A stretch of 64,000 bases of DNA, from assembly GCA_029204225.1 (NCBI GenBank), contig CM055105.1, positions 18,393,226 through 18,457,225 of the forward strand, read 5' to 3'. Both the position numbers and the translations under genes were made by a program. Each line of letters begins with the position of its first letter. Within the stretch, counting starts at the first letter, position 1. The stretch is from Diphasiastrum complanatum (lineage: Eukaryota > Streptophyta > Lycopodiopsida > Lycopodiales > Lycopodiaceae). Of the stretch, positions 46,961 to 57,621 are shown piece after piece. The notes beneath the pieces were generated by a model, which saw nothing but the letters and a program-made list of their open reading frames with translations, made no database searches and had not been told where the DNA came from.

Positions 46961-47067
46961 GTAGTATGTAGGTGGCAAAACAAGAATGGACATGATCCCT
47001 GTTCGGCTATGTGCATTCGAATATCATTGGCTTCAATGAATCTATGTGTTATACCTCTTTCTGTCAT

Positions 47068-47700
47068 CCTTCCTCACCTCTTGTAGGGACCGTGTGGTTT
47101 CAAGTTGGCCTCAACTAAATGCAATTCCTTCCCCCAACTGCAACTGAAAAGCAACAAAGTTTCTAACCAAAAGGGTCCCTTTTATGTCCAACTGAGGAAC
47201 TCACGTAATGTAGTTGTTATGGATTAGGACAAAGTTATGGAATATTCCTAGAGATAAAACGAACAACATTGACAAGGGGAAGATGGAATAAAAATGGTGA
47301 CGAACAACAACAAAGATGCAAAGATGAAACAAGAATGGTGACAAAAATGAAGAGGATTGGGGGCCGTCGGCTAGAGGATATAACCGAGCAAAGTTGCATC
47401 CATGCTAGTGGATGCAAAAATGCTAGTAGAAGATGTTATATGTGCAAAAAAAAGTGTGTCATGTTATGGGGAAGACAAGAGACATGGAATCCTCATCATG
47501 TGCATGAGACAAAATTCCTAATAGACATAGTATGTATATAGACACTATAAAATCTCGTGAATTATTGCAAGAGAGAAAATAAGAGCTTAGAAGACATGTT
47601 GTGAGCCTAAAGGCTAAGGATGAATAATGGAAGAATCTTTCATGCATTCATGCATATGCATGCACGTTGCATCTCACAATGCACACACAAATTTGCTTAT
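47068..47700. other. Upstream of the epoxide hydrolase copy, no supported feature
   Basis: This should hold the former promoter of the minus-strand gene. I see no clear TATA box or other element. Confidence 0.35.
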
Positions 47701-49048
47701 ACTTGTTGGGACATGTTTAACCTCGGCACCAATGGATTTTTGCCACATGTCTAGACAATTGGAATATGTTTAACCCAAGCATCAATGACAATCTACCAAG
47801 TCTTGACATTTGTGACTAAAATATTCACTTGCATATGTCATCTTTGGAGCCACCTTCAATCATCGCTCCATTGGAATAGATTTGACCCAAGTACCAATGG
47901 ATTTCTACCACATGTCTAGACAAACATCGCTCTATTGGAATATGTTTAATGCAAGCATCAATGACAATCTACCACATGTCTCGACATTTGTAACTAAAGT
48001 ATTCACTTGCATATGTCATCTTTGGAGCCACCTTCAATAAATAGAATGTACATGTGATTTCCCATTTGGAGCCACCTTCAATAAATACAGTATATGTGAC
48101 TCCTCGTTGGAACCACCTTCAAAGAAACATAATCTACATACTATGATTCTTTGTGTGATTGGGCCCATATGTAGCCACCATCAAGAAATAAATATCAAGA
48201 AATAGAATATACATGTGATTTCCTATTCCAACAAAATTATTAGGACAAACAATGATTCGATGCCACATGATAAATGTGCATTCGAAATGTGCATATGGAA
48301 TAGCAATTTTGGCTAGAACATAGTTCATGCATGAATGTGCATTTGCTTAATGGCAACCATTAATTTCCATATGCACAATATGCAAGTTCATAAGAAAAAG
48401 AAGAAGTTGCACATGTCTAGACAATCATCGCTCCATTGGAATAGGTTTAACCCAAGCACCAATGGATTTCTACCACATGTCTAGACAATCATCGCTCTAT
48501 TGGAATATGTTTAACCCAAGCATCAATGGCAATTAACCAAATGTCTTGACATTTGTGACTAAAATATTCACTTGCATATGTCATCTTTGGAGCCACCTTC
48601 AATAAATAGAATGTACATGTAATTCCCCATTTGGAGCCAGCTTAAATAAATAGAAGATATGTGACTCCTCGTTGGAACCACCTTCAAAGAAACATAATCT
48701 ACATAATATGATTCTCTATGTGATTGGACCCATATGCCACCATCAAGAAATAAATTTACATGTGATAGCCCATTCGGACTAACTTCGAGTAACCTCGTGA
48801 TGGGTCCCATTTCTAATCACCGTCAAGAAATAGAATTTACATGTGCTTTCCTATTCCAACAAAATTCTTAGGACAAACAATGATTCAATGCCACATAATA
48901 AATGTGCATTCAAAATGTGCACATGGAAAAGCAATGTTTGGCTGCAACATAGTTCATGCATGAATGTGCATTTGCTTAATGGCAACCATTAATTGGCTTT
49001 CCATATGCACAATGTGCCAGTTCATAAGAAAAAGAAGAAGTTGCACTT
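47701..49048. repeat. Tandem duplication, ~566 bp offset, with a partial third copy
   Basis: Copy A (about 47858-48413) and copy B (about 48424-49048) share AATCATCGCTCCATTGGAAT, CATATGTCATCTTTGGAGCC, GACTCCTCGTTGGAACCACC and the end GAAAAAGAAGAAGTTGCAC. A degraded partial copy lies at 47701-47857. Within each copy GGAGCCACCTTCAATAAATA occurs again as a sub-repeat. No coding sequence is visible. Confidence 0.8.
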
Positions 49049-49719
49049 GACGTTCCACAACATTTAAAGGCATGCACACTCTACGGATTTAATAAAAACA
49101 AGCATCGTAGAAAGAAAACTTGCATTTACCATTATAGAGGGGAAGGTTGTTCCCCTCATACATTCCATGGTCCTAATATGGGCGACTCCCTTAGGATCCC
49201 ATCCTTGCGTAGTCATCCTCCTAGAGCCAAAGGCCCTTGGGAAAGTGCCCCCACCCCCTCTCCAACATTGTTATGATACATATTCCTGTGGAAAACTGGC
49301 ACTCTACACAAACTTCTATTAAGTTTTGTATTACACAATAACATTGTTGTTCATCATACCATGTGTAGGGTGACTCATACTTTTGGTGAGATTCTAATAG
49401 GTAAGGTCATGCGTTTAGAAAGAAAACAAGAGGTTGACTTCACACGAGGTGTAAAGTTGGGATGGTTAAGTATTAGTCACCGACCTCAGACAGGGCCCAA
49501 AGGGCCAGGCTCTTTACATGTTGATTTGCAACATATGTGTGACATCTATGCTCCGATGCTCTCAAAAAATCAACAAACACAAATAGGCGAGTTCAACTGT
49601 TTGTTTTAGATTTATAAGTTTATAAGTTTAGAGGTGTAACATAAATTTTGAATTGTTGTGAAATGGTATCAATCATTTTCCATTGTGAAAATTCAACACA
49701 ACATAATATTATTATTGCA
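49049..49719. other. Gene-free stretch
   Basis: No supported gene is seen. The frame 49361-49609 shows no known motif. Confidence 0.4.
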
Positions 49720-49886
49720 TACATTATTAAGCAACTAGTGGTTGCTATATACAACATATATCCAACCTGGCCAAGCCATTTACAGAACTAAGCTCCTTAA
49801 ATGTCACTACATAGTGGTTGGGATTCGAGCCTACAGCTTTCTGGTGGCAGGCAGTCAACAACTCTGCTCACACACCCTAGTGTGAT
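49720..49886 (-). mobile_element. Possible tRNA-derived SINE
   Basis: On the minus strand an A-box-like GTGAGCAGAGTTGTTGACTG (49871-49852) is followed by a B-box-like GGCTCGAATCCC (49831-49820). This is the polymerase III promoter layout of plant SINE heads. No clear target duplication or tail was found. Confidence 0.35.
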
Positions 49887-50745
49887 GGACAACAAAACAT
49901 TTTCACCACCTAGTTTTTATTTTGTTCGTTCACTTGAAGTATCAGAAGCAATATCTACTATAAAAAAAAATTGAGTTACCTTCATACTTCTTGAAAAGCC
50001 CCTTTCATTTTCCTCTTGTAGGGACTCAAAATTAACCTTCCTTTTGTTTCTAAATGAGGTGCATATATTTGCTTCGTGGTTGCCTTCTCCATTGCCTGAG
50101 ATTTTCAACGCGCATGATGCATACATAAAACTTGCACCCACGATTTGCATTCTCTTGTTGATACAACTGGCCAACAAACACCAAAGACTTGTGCCTTATA
50201 GATTTAGCCTCTGTAGATAGTAGTGCTAATAGATTGATGTTAACTGATTTTTTGACATGCAAAATTGAGCTGATATTGATAGCAATTTTCACATTTTTGT
50301 AAAAATCAGCATGTAAAACCCGGTTACTGATGATAGAATCGGCATAAAATTACCTATAGATTGGGGTCCCATCCCGCCCAACATGTGGCTAGAATAAAGT
50401 CAACTACATCGCAATTTTCCATGTACTCAGATTTATTATACTAATACAAAATGGTGATGTTGTCTTTCAGTCTGTTCCTCTCTATTATAAGGTGGACATT
50501 TGACATGTGGAGGATTTTTTGAGAAGTTTGAAAGGATGATGGGTGCTTAGCCCTTTCACACTAAGGACTACTTTATAGATCCATACCCACTCATTTATGG
50601 AAAGTCCTTTGCCTCTTTGTTGGAAATAGGAAAGAAGATCGACACAACAAAAACTGCATTCCATAGATGCAAATGTCAAGCTCTACAGAATGATCCTTCT
50701 TCAATGCATGACTATGTCTATCAAATTCAGACCATACTATTGCAA

Positions 50746-51120
50746 TAAGAGTCACGTTTGATTCTACTTGATTCTAGCTTTGAAATCATCATAATCTATG
50801 AAATTCATTACACAGACAAACATAAACAATGAAATATTGATATGCATAAGTGTTTGATAGCTCAGACAAAACTATAAGAGAACGAAATGAGATAATAGTC
50901 GATCAGAAAAGCATACATTCATTATGACATAATACTGAATGCAATAAAATCATAGGATTGTATTCAGTAAGTAGTATGTACAAATAAGATGAATTACAAG
51001 CACAAGACTATAGCGGATACAACTGCGTACTCATAAACAATTCTGAATATTGATCGTCTTTGTCAGACACACTTTCACTAATAAGCAATGAAATGCTGCT
51101 AACAAAAATCTATCATAAAT
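50746..51120 (-). repeat. Truncated LTR copy of the copia family
   Basis: It aligns with 19243-19600 in the same orientation (TTGATTCTACTTGATTCTAG, ACAGACAAACATAAAC, CATACATTCATTATGACATA). It breaks off on both sides and has no PBS. Confidence 0.65.
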
Positions 51121-51480
51121 TGAGTTCTTGAATTGTTGGACCTGTTTCATGTCTCGCTAATTAGATGGATCTAGAGAGCAAAGAGGGGGTTTTATGGATC
51201 TATTTCGGGTGAGTATCGCTTGTACTATCGGGTTTCGATCCAATGGGAAGAGGGTAACCCATATGGTGGGAGTGAGGGGTTTTGACAAACTGCGAATAAA
51301 TCATTGATTCCTACTTTCATCTCGGGGGAGCACAATTTTTGGTTTTCCATGTTGTGTCTCAACTCTCGACAAGTGCTCCAATTCTGATCCCATGTGCATT
51401 GTTTGGTATCCACCCAGATAGGGTTTTCATTTTGGAACATAGTTTGAGCATAAAATTTTGTGTCTAGCCACGCACTCTGC
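51121..51480. other. Unassigned stretch
   Basis: A minus-strand frame (51500-51225, MDWWDCQQSAWLDTKFYAQT...) is rich in Trp and Cys but matches no family I know. I do not call it a gene. Confidence 0.3.
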
Positions 51481-51489
51481 TGGCAGTCC

Positions 51490-52135
51490 CACCAATCCAT
51501 AATATGAGGGTGTGAGGATAATTGACTATGACGACAATGTCCCCTCAGAAGAGCAGGTCGATGTTACTCCCTCTTACTTCACACGGACATATTAAATTTC
51601 GGATTCGTTATCAGTGTTTGAGTTGTTTGAGAGCAAGCTAAAACAGTTAGTTTGTGAAAACAAAATTGTAGAATATGTGTTTGAATTTTCGGTGGAATAT
51701 GATGGCAATTGTATTTTTGTTCTGCCCAGAGTTTCAGAAAAGCAGAATTCCATGGACGGGATGGAACCGAGTAAGGATGGTCATCCTCGGTCCGGTATGT
51801 CACAACGACCATCTTTGGTTTTGCTAGAGATGTTAGAATGTCCTATTGTGGGGGTTCTTTCGTTTGTGAGAATCAGCTATGTCCTGGCTTACAATCATTT
51901 GGACAAGCAAGCAAAAGGAAATGGAAAGGCAGAGTGAACGCGCGTTGTCCTTTGGGATCTATGGGAAAATCTTATGGTGGATTTTCTTATTCGTACTGTG
52001 GGAAGAAACCAGCCTGTGTCCAAACATGTGCTGCAAAAATATACTATGTTATACCGCATGATATGCAATATACCAGACTGGGCATACACACTTGGGTAAA
52101 CACTGCCATGTTGTGGCCCCGGGGGGAGTCGACAC
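51490..52135 (+). pseudogene. Cysteine-rich ORF fragment cut by the copia LTR
   Basis: Coding-like sequence runs in two frames. The first, to about 51835, has FELFESKLKQLVCENKIVEY and an acidic stretch. The second, 51838-52135, has CGGSFVCENQLCPG, FGQASKRKWKGRVNARCPLG, YCGKKPACVQTCAAKIYYVI and YTRLGIHTWVN. The spaced Cys pairs suggest zinc binding, of the sort seen in DNA-transposon-associated proteins, but the family is not certain. A stop and a frame change break it. At 52136 a copia LTR begins, so the insertion ended this sequence; its remainder would lie beyond the right edge of the window. Confidence 0.4.
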
Positions 52136-53370
52136 TATTGGATTTTACTCCTCTCATAAATCCCAATTTTAATCTGCCTCCATTCATGTAGCATATTTTT
52201 CTAACGTTGTCACGCAGTCTGCATTTTTACTCGCAAATTCGCACAGACGAAGAAAAGGCGAATGAATCGCGACATTGTGTTCTTACACAGGTCATGGTGA
52301 CAGGCGAAAAGGGGACACTACCTTACTGAATGCCAAAGGTGCCCTAACAGATAAGGCACCCTGTAAATCTTATCCTAAGGCCATTTGTAAGAGTGATGCA
52401 CTTTTGCATCATCACCAACGTTCACTTCAGTACTGGCTGACGTCGCACCCTTTTCACCTTCACCCCATGCAGTTGCGCTAACAGATTGGACAATGATTGC
52501 AGCCACCCACGATCTCCTAAAAACAGCACATCCACTCTGTACTTTTGCATCTGCACACCTATAATATTCTGTATATATATTGGATACCATCTGTGTATTC
52601 GATGATGATGATGATTAGATGATCAAGTAAGTTAAGAAGAGACTAAGAGAAGGAGGTGTCATTCCTCATTACAGAAAGAAATAAGCTTCGTAGAGCATGC
52701 GGTTTTGTCCGCTATTGTATTGTGCTCTGCCGCATTATTAACTTGTATACATGATATACTTAATCTGATACAGCTCTTTGTTCTGCATTCAGATCTGTGT
52801 TAATATTACTATGCTTGTTCTTCATTTTGTCTGATCTTTCTAGTTGCTCTTTCTGGTAATAGACGATCAACTTTTAGTCTTGCAACATCCTCATCAAGAA
52901 CACCATTTAGAAGCAATGCACCTTCATTCACCTACAACTTGATTCGACTAGCTGATCTCACTCACCTTTTACTAATTTACTTAGCTCCTCGTACGCCTTT
53001 TTTTTTGTTCCCTTTTTTGCTAGCTGAAAACTCTAAAACTTTCACGAATAATTCGCGACTAATTATCAGTCGAGCACAGTCTAGCTCTTCGCGCATCATT
53101 CATGACAAATAATTTGTCTTGCAATTCGCGACAAATTATTCATCTAGCGCTTCATCCATTTAAATGTTTGGCAACGTAATCTAGAATGACTGTGATTTCT
53201 ATCACTAAAGTTCTGTTCATTCTGATAGGCGTAGTTATGCTTAGGGAGAGAGTCATTTAACTCATTCCGCTGCGCACGAACATTTTCTGTTCGAGTTCGC
53301 TTCTCGTTCGCTTCTTGTTCGAGTTCGTTTCTCGTTTGTGTTCATCATTCTTCCTCCCTCTCTCCCAACA
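52136..53370 (+). repeat. 5' LTR of the 52 kb copia (1235 bp)
   Basis: It starts TATTGGATTTTACTCCTC (TG changed to TA) and ends CTCTCCCAACA. Its 3' part aligns with the other family LTRs (TGTTTGGCAACGTAATC, TGATTTCTATCAC, TAGGCGTAGTTATGC). Confidence 0.75.
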
Positions 53371-53382
53371 TGGTATCAGAGC
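53371..53382 (+). promoter_or_regulatory. Primer-binding site of the 52 kb copia
   Basis: TGGTATCAGAGC directly follows the LTR, complementary to initiator-Met tRNA. Confidence 0.9.
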
Positions 53383-53527
53383 AATCTTTATAGCTCGATT
53401 AGCTCCCACAATACAAGACTCTACTAGCCGATAGAGTAATTGTTTTCTTGTTCTGTATTTTTCAGTATCAGATTTTCATACTTAAGTCACTGATAGTTTC
53501 TCCTATCACTTAGACTAATTCTTTCAC

Positions 53528-54481
53528 ATGGATTCCCAAGGGAAAGCCAGTCCTCTCATGGACAAGCTTGATGGAGCCAATTACCATCTGTGGAAATTTA
53601 AGATGAAGACTGTACTAATGGCAAAAGAATTGTACGACGTTGTTACAGGAGCAGAAGGGAAACCCAAAGCGGACGACGCAACAATGACCAAATGGAAGTT
53701 GAAGGATGGAAAAGCTTTCGCGCTGATCATCCTCAACATCACAGATACACAGATCGGCCATGTATCCGAGGCTCAGACATCGAAAGAAGTAGGACATCTT
53801 GAGCACACTATACGAAGTGCGAGATATAGCTTCCAAGCTATATCTCAGGAAGAAATTCTACTCCCTCAAGATGACAAATGGTGATTCTCTGCAGAATCAC
53901 ATTAATCAATTCAAGAACCTGCTAAGGCAAATGGCCGCTGTCGGATCTGTCACAGACGATCAAGACGCAGTGATACAACTGCTTACAAGCTTGCCAAGTT
54001 CTTACGACAGCTGGGTGATGATCATCATGACTCATCCAGAGTTGACTCTTTCGAGAGTCATCACTATGTTGTTGCAGGAAGACGCGCGAAGGAACGAAGC
54101 CTCAAGTTTCTCAGCTGATTCTCACGCCTTATACACCAACAAGGGCACGACAAAGTAGAAGAAGAAAAAAGGCCCGAAGCTATCAAAACCAGACCAAAAA
54201 CCAGCTCAGCACAAGGAACAGTCAAATTCGCAGACAAAGAAAAAGTTGTTCTGTAGATATTGCAAACGAAACAACCACGAAATTCAAGACTGCCAAATAC
54301 TTCAAGCGAAGAACAACAGCAAAGGGCAGTCGAATCAAGTGACAAATGCAGCTGCAGAAGTTCCATAGCCCATTCAAGAAGCGGATCATGATGTCTTCAT
54401 GACCAACCATCAAGGAGCATCTGTGACAGTTCATGGTTCTTGGATTCCGGAGCCACTCAACACATGACTAGTCAGCACATG
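53528..54481 (+). pseudogene. Copia gag and start of protease
   Basis: ATG at 53528 opens MDSQGKASPLMDKLDGANYH. A 2-base loss near 53795 shifts the frame from TSKEV; 53799-54158 continues with SKLYLRKKFYSLKM and GDSLQNHINQFKNLL. A TAG ends it near 54156. The CCHC knuckle reads CRYCKRNNHEIQDC near 54250, and another TAG falls near 54366. The protease active site DSGATQHMT is readable in a shifted frame at about 54445-54475. Six bases after it the gypsy target duplication ACATG begins. Confidence 0.8.
54477..54481. repeat. Target duplication ACATG of the gypsy insertion, left copy
   Basis: ACATG stands directly before the gypsy LTR and again at 60857-60861 directly after the second LTR. Removing the gypsy and one copy restores continuous copia sequence. 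Confidence 0.95.
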
Positions 54482-54839
54482 TGTAAGAGATCCTAACACC
54501 ACAGTAGGGCAAACACTAACTGATCCACCCAACCTTGCCTACTCCCTGATATAGAGTAAGCCCCTCCTAGCCCAGTGTGAGGACTGGTAGCATGCTACTG
54601 CCAAGTGTCGACCACGTGGCACTGACATGGCCGACTACACGTCGGGACCCAACTGGGGGCCCTATCCTCCTGACAGGGTCCCTAGGCTGTGTTAAGCCCG
54701 CCATGGCTATGGACCGTGCTGGGGCACACTACTCACACTGTCTTGCCCTGTTGGTCGTCTACGCTGGACACGACCCTGACTGTGGTATCTGACCTATCTG
54801 TGTTCTCTAGGGTTCGGCACTGGTTACGAGCTCGTGACA
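54482..54839 (-). repeat. 3' LTR of the gypsy element
   Basis: This 358-bp LTR differs from 60499-60856 by five substitutions; four are transitions. TGTAAGAGATCC begins it on the plus strand. Confidence 0.95.
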
Positions 54840-54852
54840 CTCCCTCCCCCTT
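54840..54852 (-). promoter_or_regulatory. Polypurine tract of the gypsy element
   Basis: AAGGGGGAGGGAG on the minus strand abuts the 3' LTR. It overlaps the TAA stop of the chromodomain frame (54851-54853). Confidence 0.9.
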
Positions 54853-55370
54853 AAGAACCGTCTTGGTCTTCTAAGACAAAGTCTGGAAAAATCTTGCGAA
54901 GGACACTGCCCCTTTCCCAAGTGGCATTCTCAACAGGCTGATCATTCCACTTAACCAGATATTCTCGGTATAGAGTATGACGAGTCTGCGTCTCTCTACT
55001 ATCAAGAATCTCCTCTGGTTCATGTGGAGGTTGTTGAGGATCCAATGGGAGAACTAGAACACTGCCCCCTACCAGATTGTCTGATCTGGTTAAGGCTTTT
55101 CGTAACTGACTTACATGAAAGACTGGAAAAACCTTACTGTTGTGTGGGAGTTCTAGTTCATAGGTGACCTCGCCTAGTCTCCTACTGATGGTAAAGGGAC
55201 CACAATACCTTGGAGACAACTTAGCACACACTCCTGATTTGAGGGTTTTAGAGTCAACTGGGACTCTCAAGTAGACTTTCTCACCAGTGGAGAACTGCAC
55301 ATCCCGTCTGTGTGGATCTGCATAATGCCTGGCTCGATCCTGGGATTGTCTAATGCTACGCCATGTTCTA
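54851..55370 (-). pseudogene. Gypsy integrase C-terminus and chromodomain
   Basis: From about 55370 the frame reads DDRTWRSIRQSQDRARHYAD and FSTGEKVYLRVPVDS (the GPY/F-type integrase tail, with SPRYCGPFTISRRLG). The chromodomain follows: PEEILDSRETQTRH, YREYLVKWNDQPVENATWE with the aromatic Y/W residues of a methyl-lysine cage partly visible. It is out of frame with the integrase core by a lesion near 55376-55385. Confidence 0.9.
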
Positions 55371-55374
55371 TCAT

Positions 55375-57216
55375 CTAGTTTAGGTCTTCTAAAAAGTTTC
55401 TGGCTGCTTCAACTTTTTCTTGTTTAAACCCTACAGCTGTGGGTGAGCGTGGCTGAAAACCGTACATCAGCATAAATGGGTTGTATCCCGTAGCTGAATG
55501 TTTGGTATTGTTGTAAGCAAACTCTAATATCGAGAGATACTCCTCCCAATTAGTCTGCTTCTTGCTGACGTATGCACAAAGCATATCCTCCAGCACTTGA
55601 TTTACCCTTTCTGTTTGACCGTCCGTCTGTGGATGGTCGGTGGTACTCATATTAAGTTTAGTATGGAGATGATGGAATACTGCCCTCCAAAAATTTCCAG
55701 TAAACTTACTGTCCCGGTCGCTGACTATGCCGGAAGGTAGACCATACAATTTAAATAGCCCATCTACAAACAACCTCGCTAACTCTGGAGCTCTAACGGT
55801 TGTTTTGGTCGGAATAAAATGAGCCACTTTGGTCAAACGGTCAACTGTGACCCATATAGCGTCATTACCCTTTTGGGTTTTAGGCAGGCCTACTATAAAA
55901 TCCATGGAGATAGTCTCCCATTTACCAGCTGGTATTTCTAAGGGATGCAACAACCCTCCTGCCTTTAAATGCTCTGCTTTATTTACTTGACATTTCTGGC
56001 AACTGGTTACATACTGGTGGACGTCCTTTTTCATACTGGGCCTGAAAAATTGCCTACGAAGAAGCTCATAGGTCTTCTGTATGCCTGGGTGTCCTGCGCT
56101 AGGATTGTCATGACATTCATATAGGACCTGTTGCCTATAATCCTCTGAATTGGGGACACATACTCTATCTCTATAGAGCAAGTACTCATCCTGAATGGAA
56201 TACTGTTTCCATTTGAATCCTTGAGTCAACTGACCCTCAACCACTGGGGTTTGCTTGGGTAATACAGGCTCAGAATCCTCAACGTCATCTGACGACGTAT
56301 ACTCGGACTCATCATCATCCTCAACGGAAGCTGCCGTATTCTTGGATGAACTGGCACCAGCCCCGGGAACTGGTTCTGGAGTCTGTAACTGTCTGTTCTG
56401 GACTGAGTTCCAGATAATAGAGAAGAATGCATCATGCTGGCATTTCCCTCTCAAGGACTCGAGTAACTCATTACGAATCTGAGTAAAACTCGGCTCGTTT
56501 ATCATAGGCATTCTGCTAAGGGCATCTGCTACTGTATTGAATTTTCCACGCCTATATCTGATAGACATGTCAAACTCTTGCATCAACTCTGCCCAACGAG
56601 CTTTCCGACCTCTAAGCTCAGGTTGATTGCAAAGGTATCTGAGACTCTCATGGTCTGTCAGGACCTCAAAGTTGGCACCATACAAATAATGCCTCCAAGT
56701 CTTAAGGGCATGGACTATAGAAAAGAGTTCCTTTTCATAGGCACTATACCTAGTCTGAGCTGGCTCAAGTTTTTTACTCTCGAACGCAACTGGTCGTCCA
56801 CCCTGAGTTAGCACAGCACCTACTGCAAAGTTGCTAGCATCTGTTTCGACCACAAATGGCTGATTGGGGTCGACGACTTTTAAAACTGGTGCTGTAGCTA
56901 AGGCTGTTTTGAGAGCATCAAAGCTCTCCTGTTGTGCGGACTCCCAAATGAACCCCTTTCCCTTCCCCTTAAGAAGATTTGTCATAGGAACTGCTATCTG
57001 GGCATATTCCTTGACAAATCGTCTGTAATATCCCGCCAAACCAAGAAACATCTGAAGTTCCAAAATATTTTGAGGTCTCAACCAACTGAGTATAACTTTA
57101 ACCTTATTTGGGTCCATCTTAATCCCATCTGAAGAGATAATGTGACCCAAATATGCTACTTCTTCAACGAAGAATTCACACTTGGATTGTTTAGCATAAA
57201 GCTTATGCTTTCTTAG
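55375..57216 (-). pseudogene. Gypsy RT thumb, RNase H and integrase core
   Basis: After the TGA at 57220-57222 the RT continues ([49 protein letters not shown]). RNase H has [16 protein letters not shown] and [18 protein letters not shown]. The integrase has a His-His-Cys-Cys finger ([13 protein letters not shown] ... [11 protein letters not shown]) and the DDE core: [28 protein letters not shown] and [13 protein letters not shown]. The frame is open over 591 codons from 57150 down to the shift before the chromodomain part. Confidence 0.9.
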
Positions 57217-57219
57217 CAG

Positions 57220-57621
57220 TCAAAACACCTTTCTGAGGTGTTTTAGATGCTCCTTCCTCGTTTTGCTGTAGACGAGGATGTCATCTAAAAATACGACTAC
57301 AAACTTACCCAAGTATGGTCTGAGGACACTGTTCATCAAGGTCATAAAGGTAGCTGGAGCATTTGTGAGCCCAAATGGCATCACCTTAAGCTCATAATGA
57401 CCGTGACGAGTCCTAAAAGCTGTTTTCGAGACATCTTCCGATTTTATACGGACTTGATGATATCCCGATCTGAGGTCTATTTTGCTGAAAAACTTAGCCC
57501 CGTTGAGTTGATCAAACAACTCGTCTGCCCGAGGCATAGGGTATTTATTCTTGATTGTGACTTTATTGAGGGCTCTGTAATCTACGCAAAGACGCATAGA
57601 CCCCTCTTTCTTTTTCACCAA
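57220..57621 (-). pseudogene. Gypsy RT catalytic core
   Basis: The segment holds the RT palm: [50 protein letters not shown] and the catalytic box [11 protein letters not shown]. It is split from the N-terminal part by a one-base loss near 57641 and from the thumb by the TGA at its 3' end. All catalytic aspartates are present. Confidence 0.9.

Larger units (their letters stand above)
41138..47067 (-). pseudogene. Soluble epoxide hydrolase, second copy, broken and interrupted
   Basis: Exon pieces lie in order on the minus strand. 47067 to about 46993 encodes MTERGITHRFIEANDIRMHI. About 44590-44353 encodes LVLLLHG, then WYSWRHQIP and FHAVAPDLRGYGDRDSP. 44021-43839 encodes FVVGHDYGALLAWYVSILRP with the Asp nucleophile. 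41751-41512 encodes KTVMKKFFVF ... GFTGAISYYR. 41384-41138 encodes MSPWMDKGTLVPALYVAGDQ and PGGHFIQQESPHEV, with a normal stop. The last three introns have GT-AG ends and keep phase. Two lesions show: about 16 bases are lost between CATGG and TGGTATTCC, removing the oxyanion-hole motif and shifting the frame, and one extra C lies near 41720 in exon 4. Between exons 1 and 2 sits a copia fragment. The catalytic triad motifs remain, so decay looks recent. Confidence 0.8.

Noticed and set aside
47701-49048. CRISPR-like or satellite array
   Set aside because: There are only two full copies of ~566 bp, not short repeats with unique spacers, and the genome is plant nuclear DNA.
51225-51500. Minus-strand frame rich in Trp and Cys (MDWWDCQQSAWLDT...)
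   Set aside because: No family is recognised, there is no splice context, and better coding-like sequence lies on the other strand just downstream.
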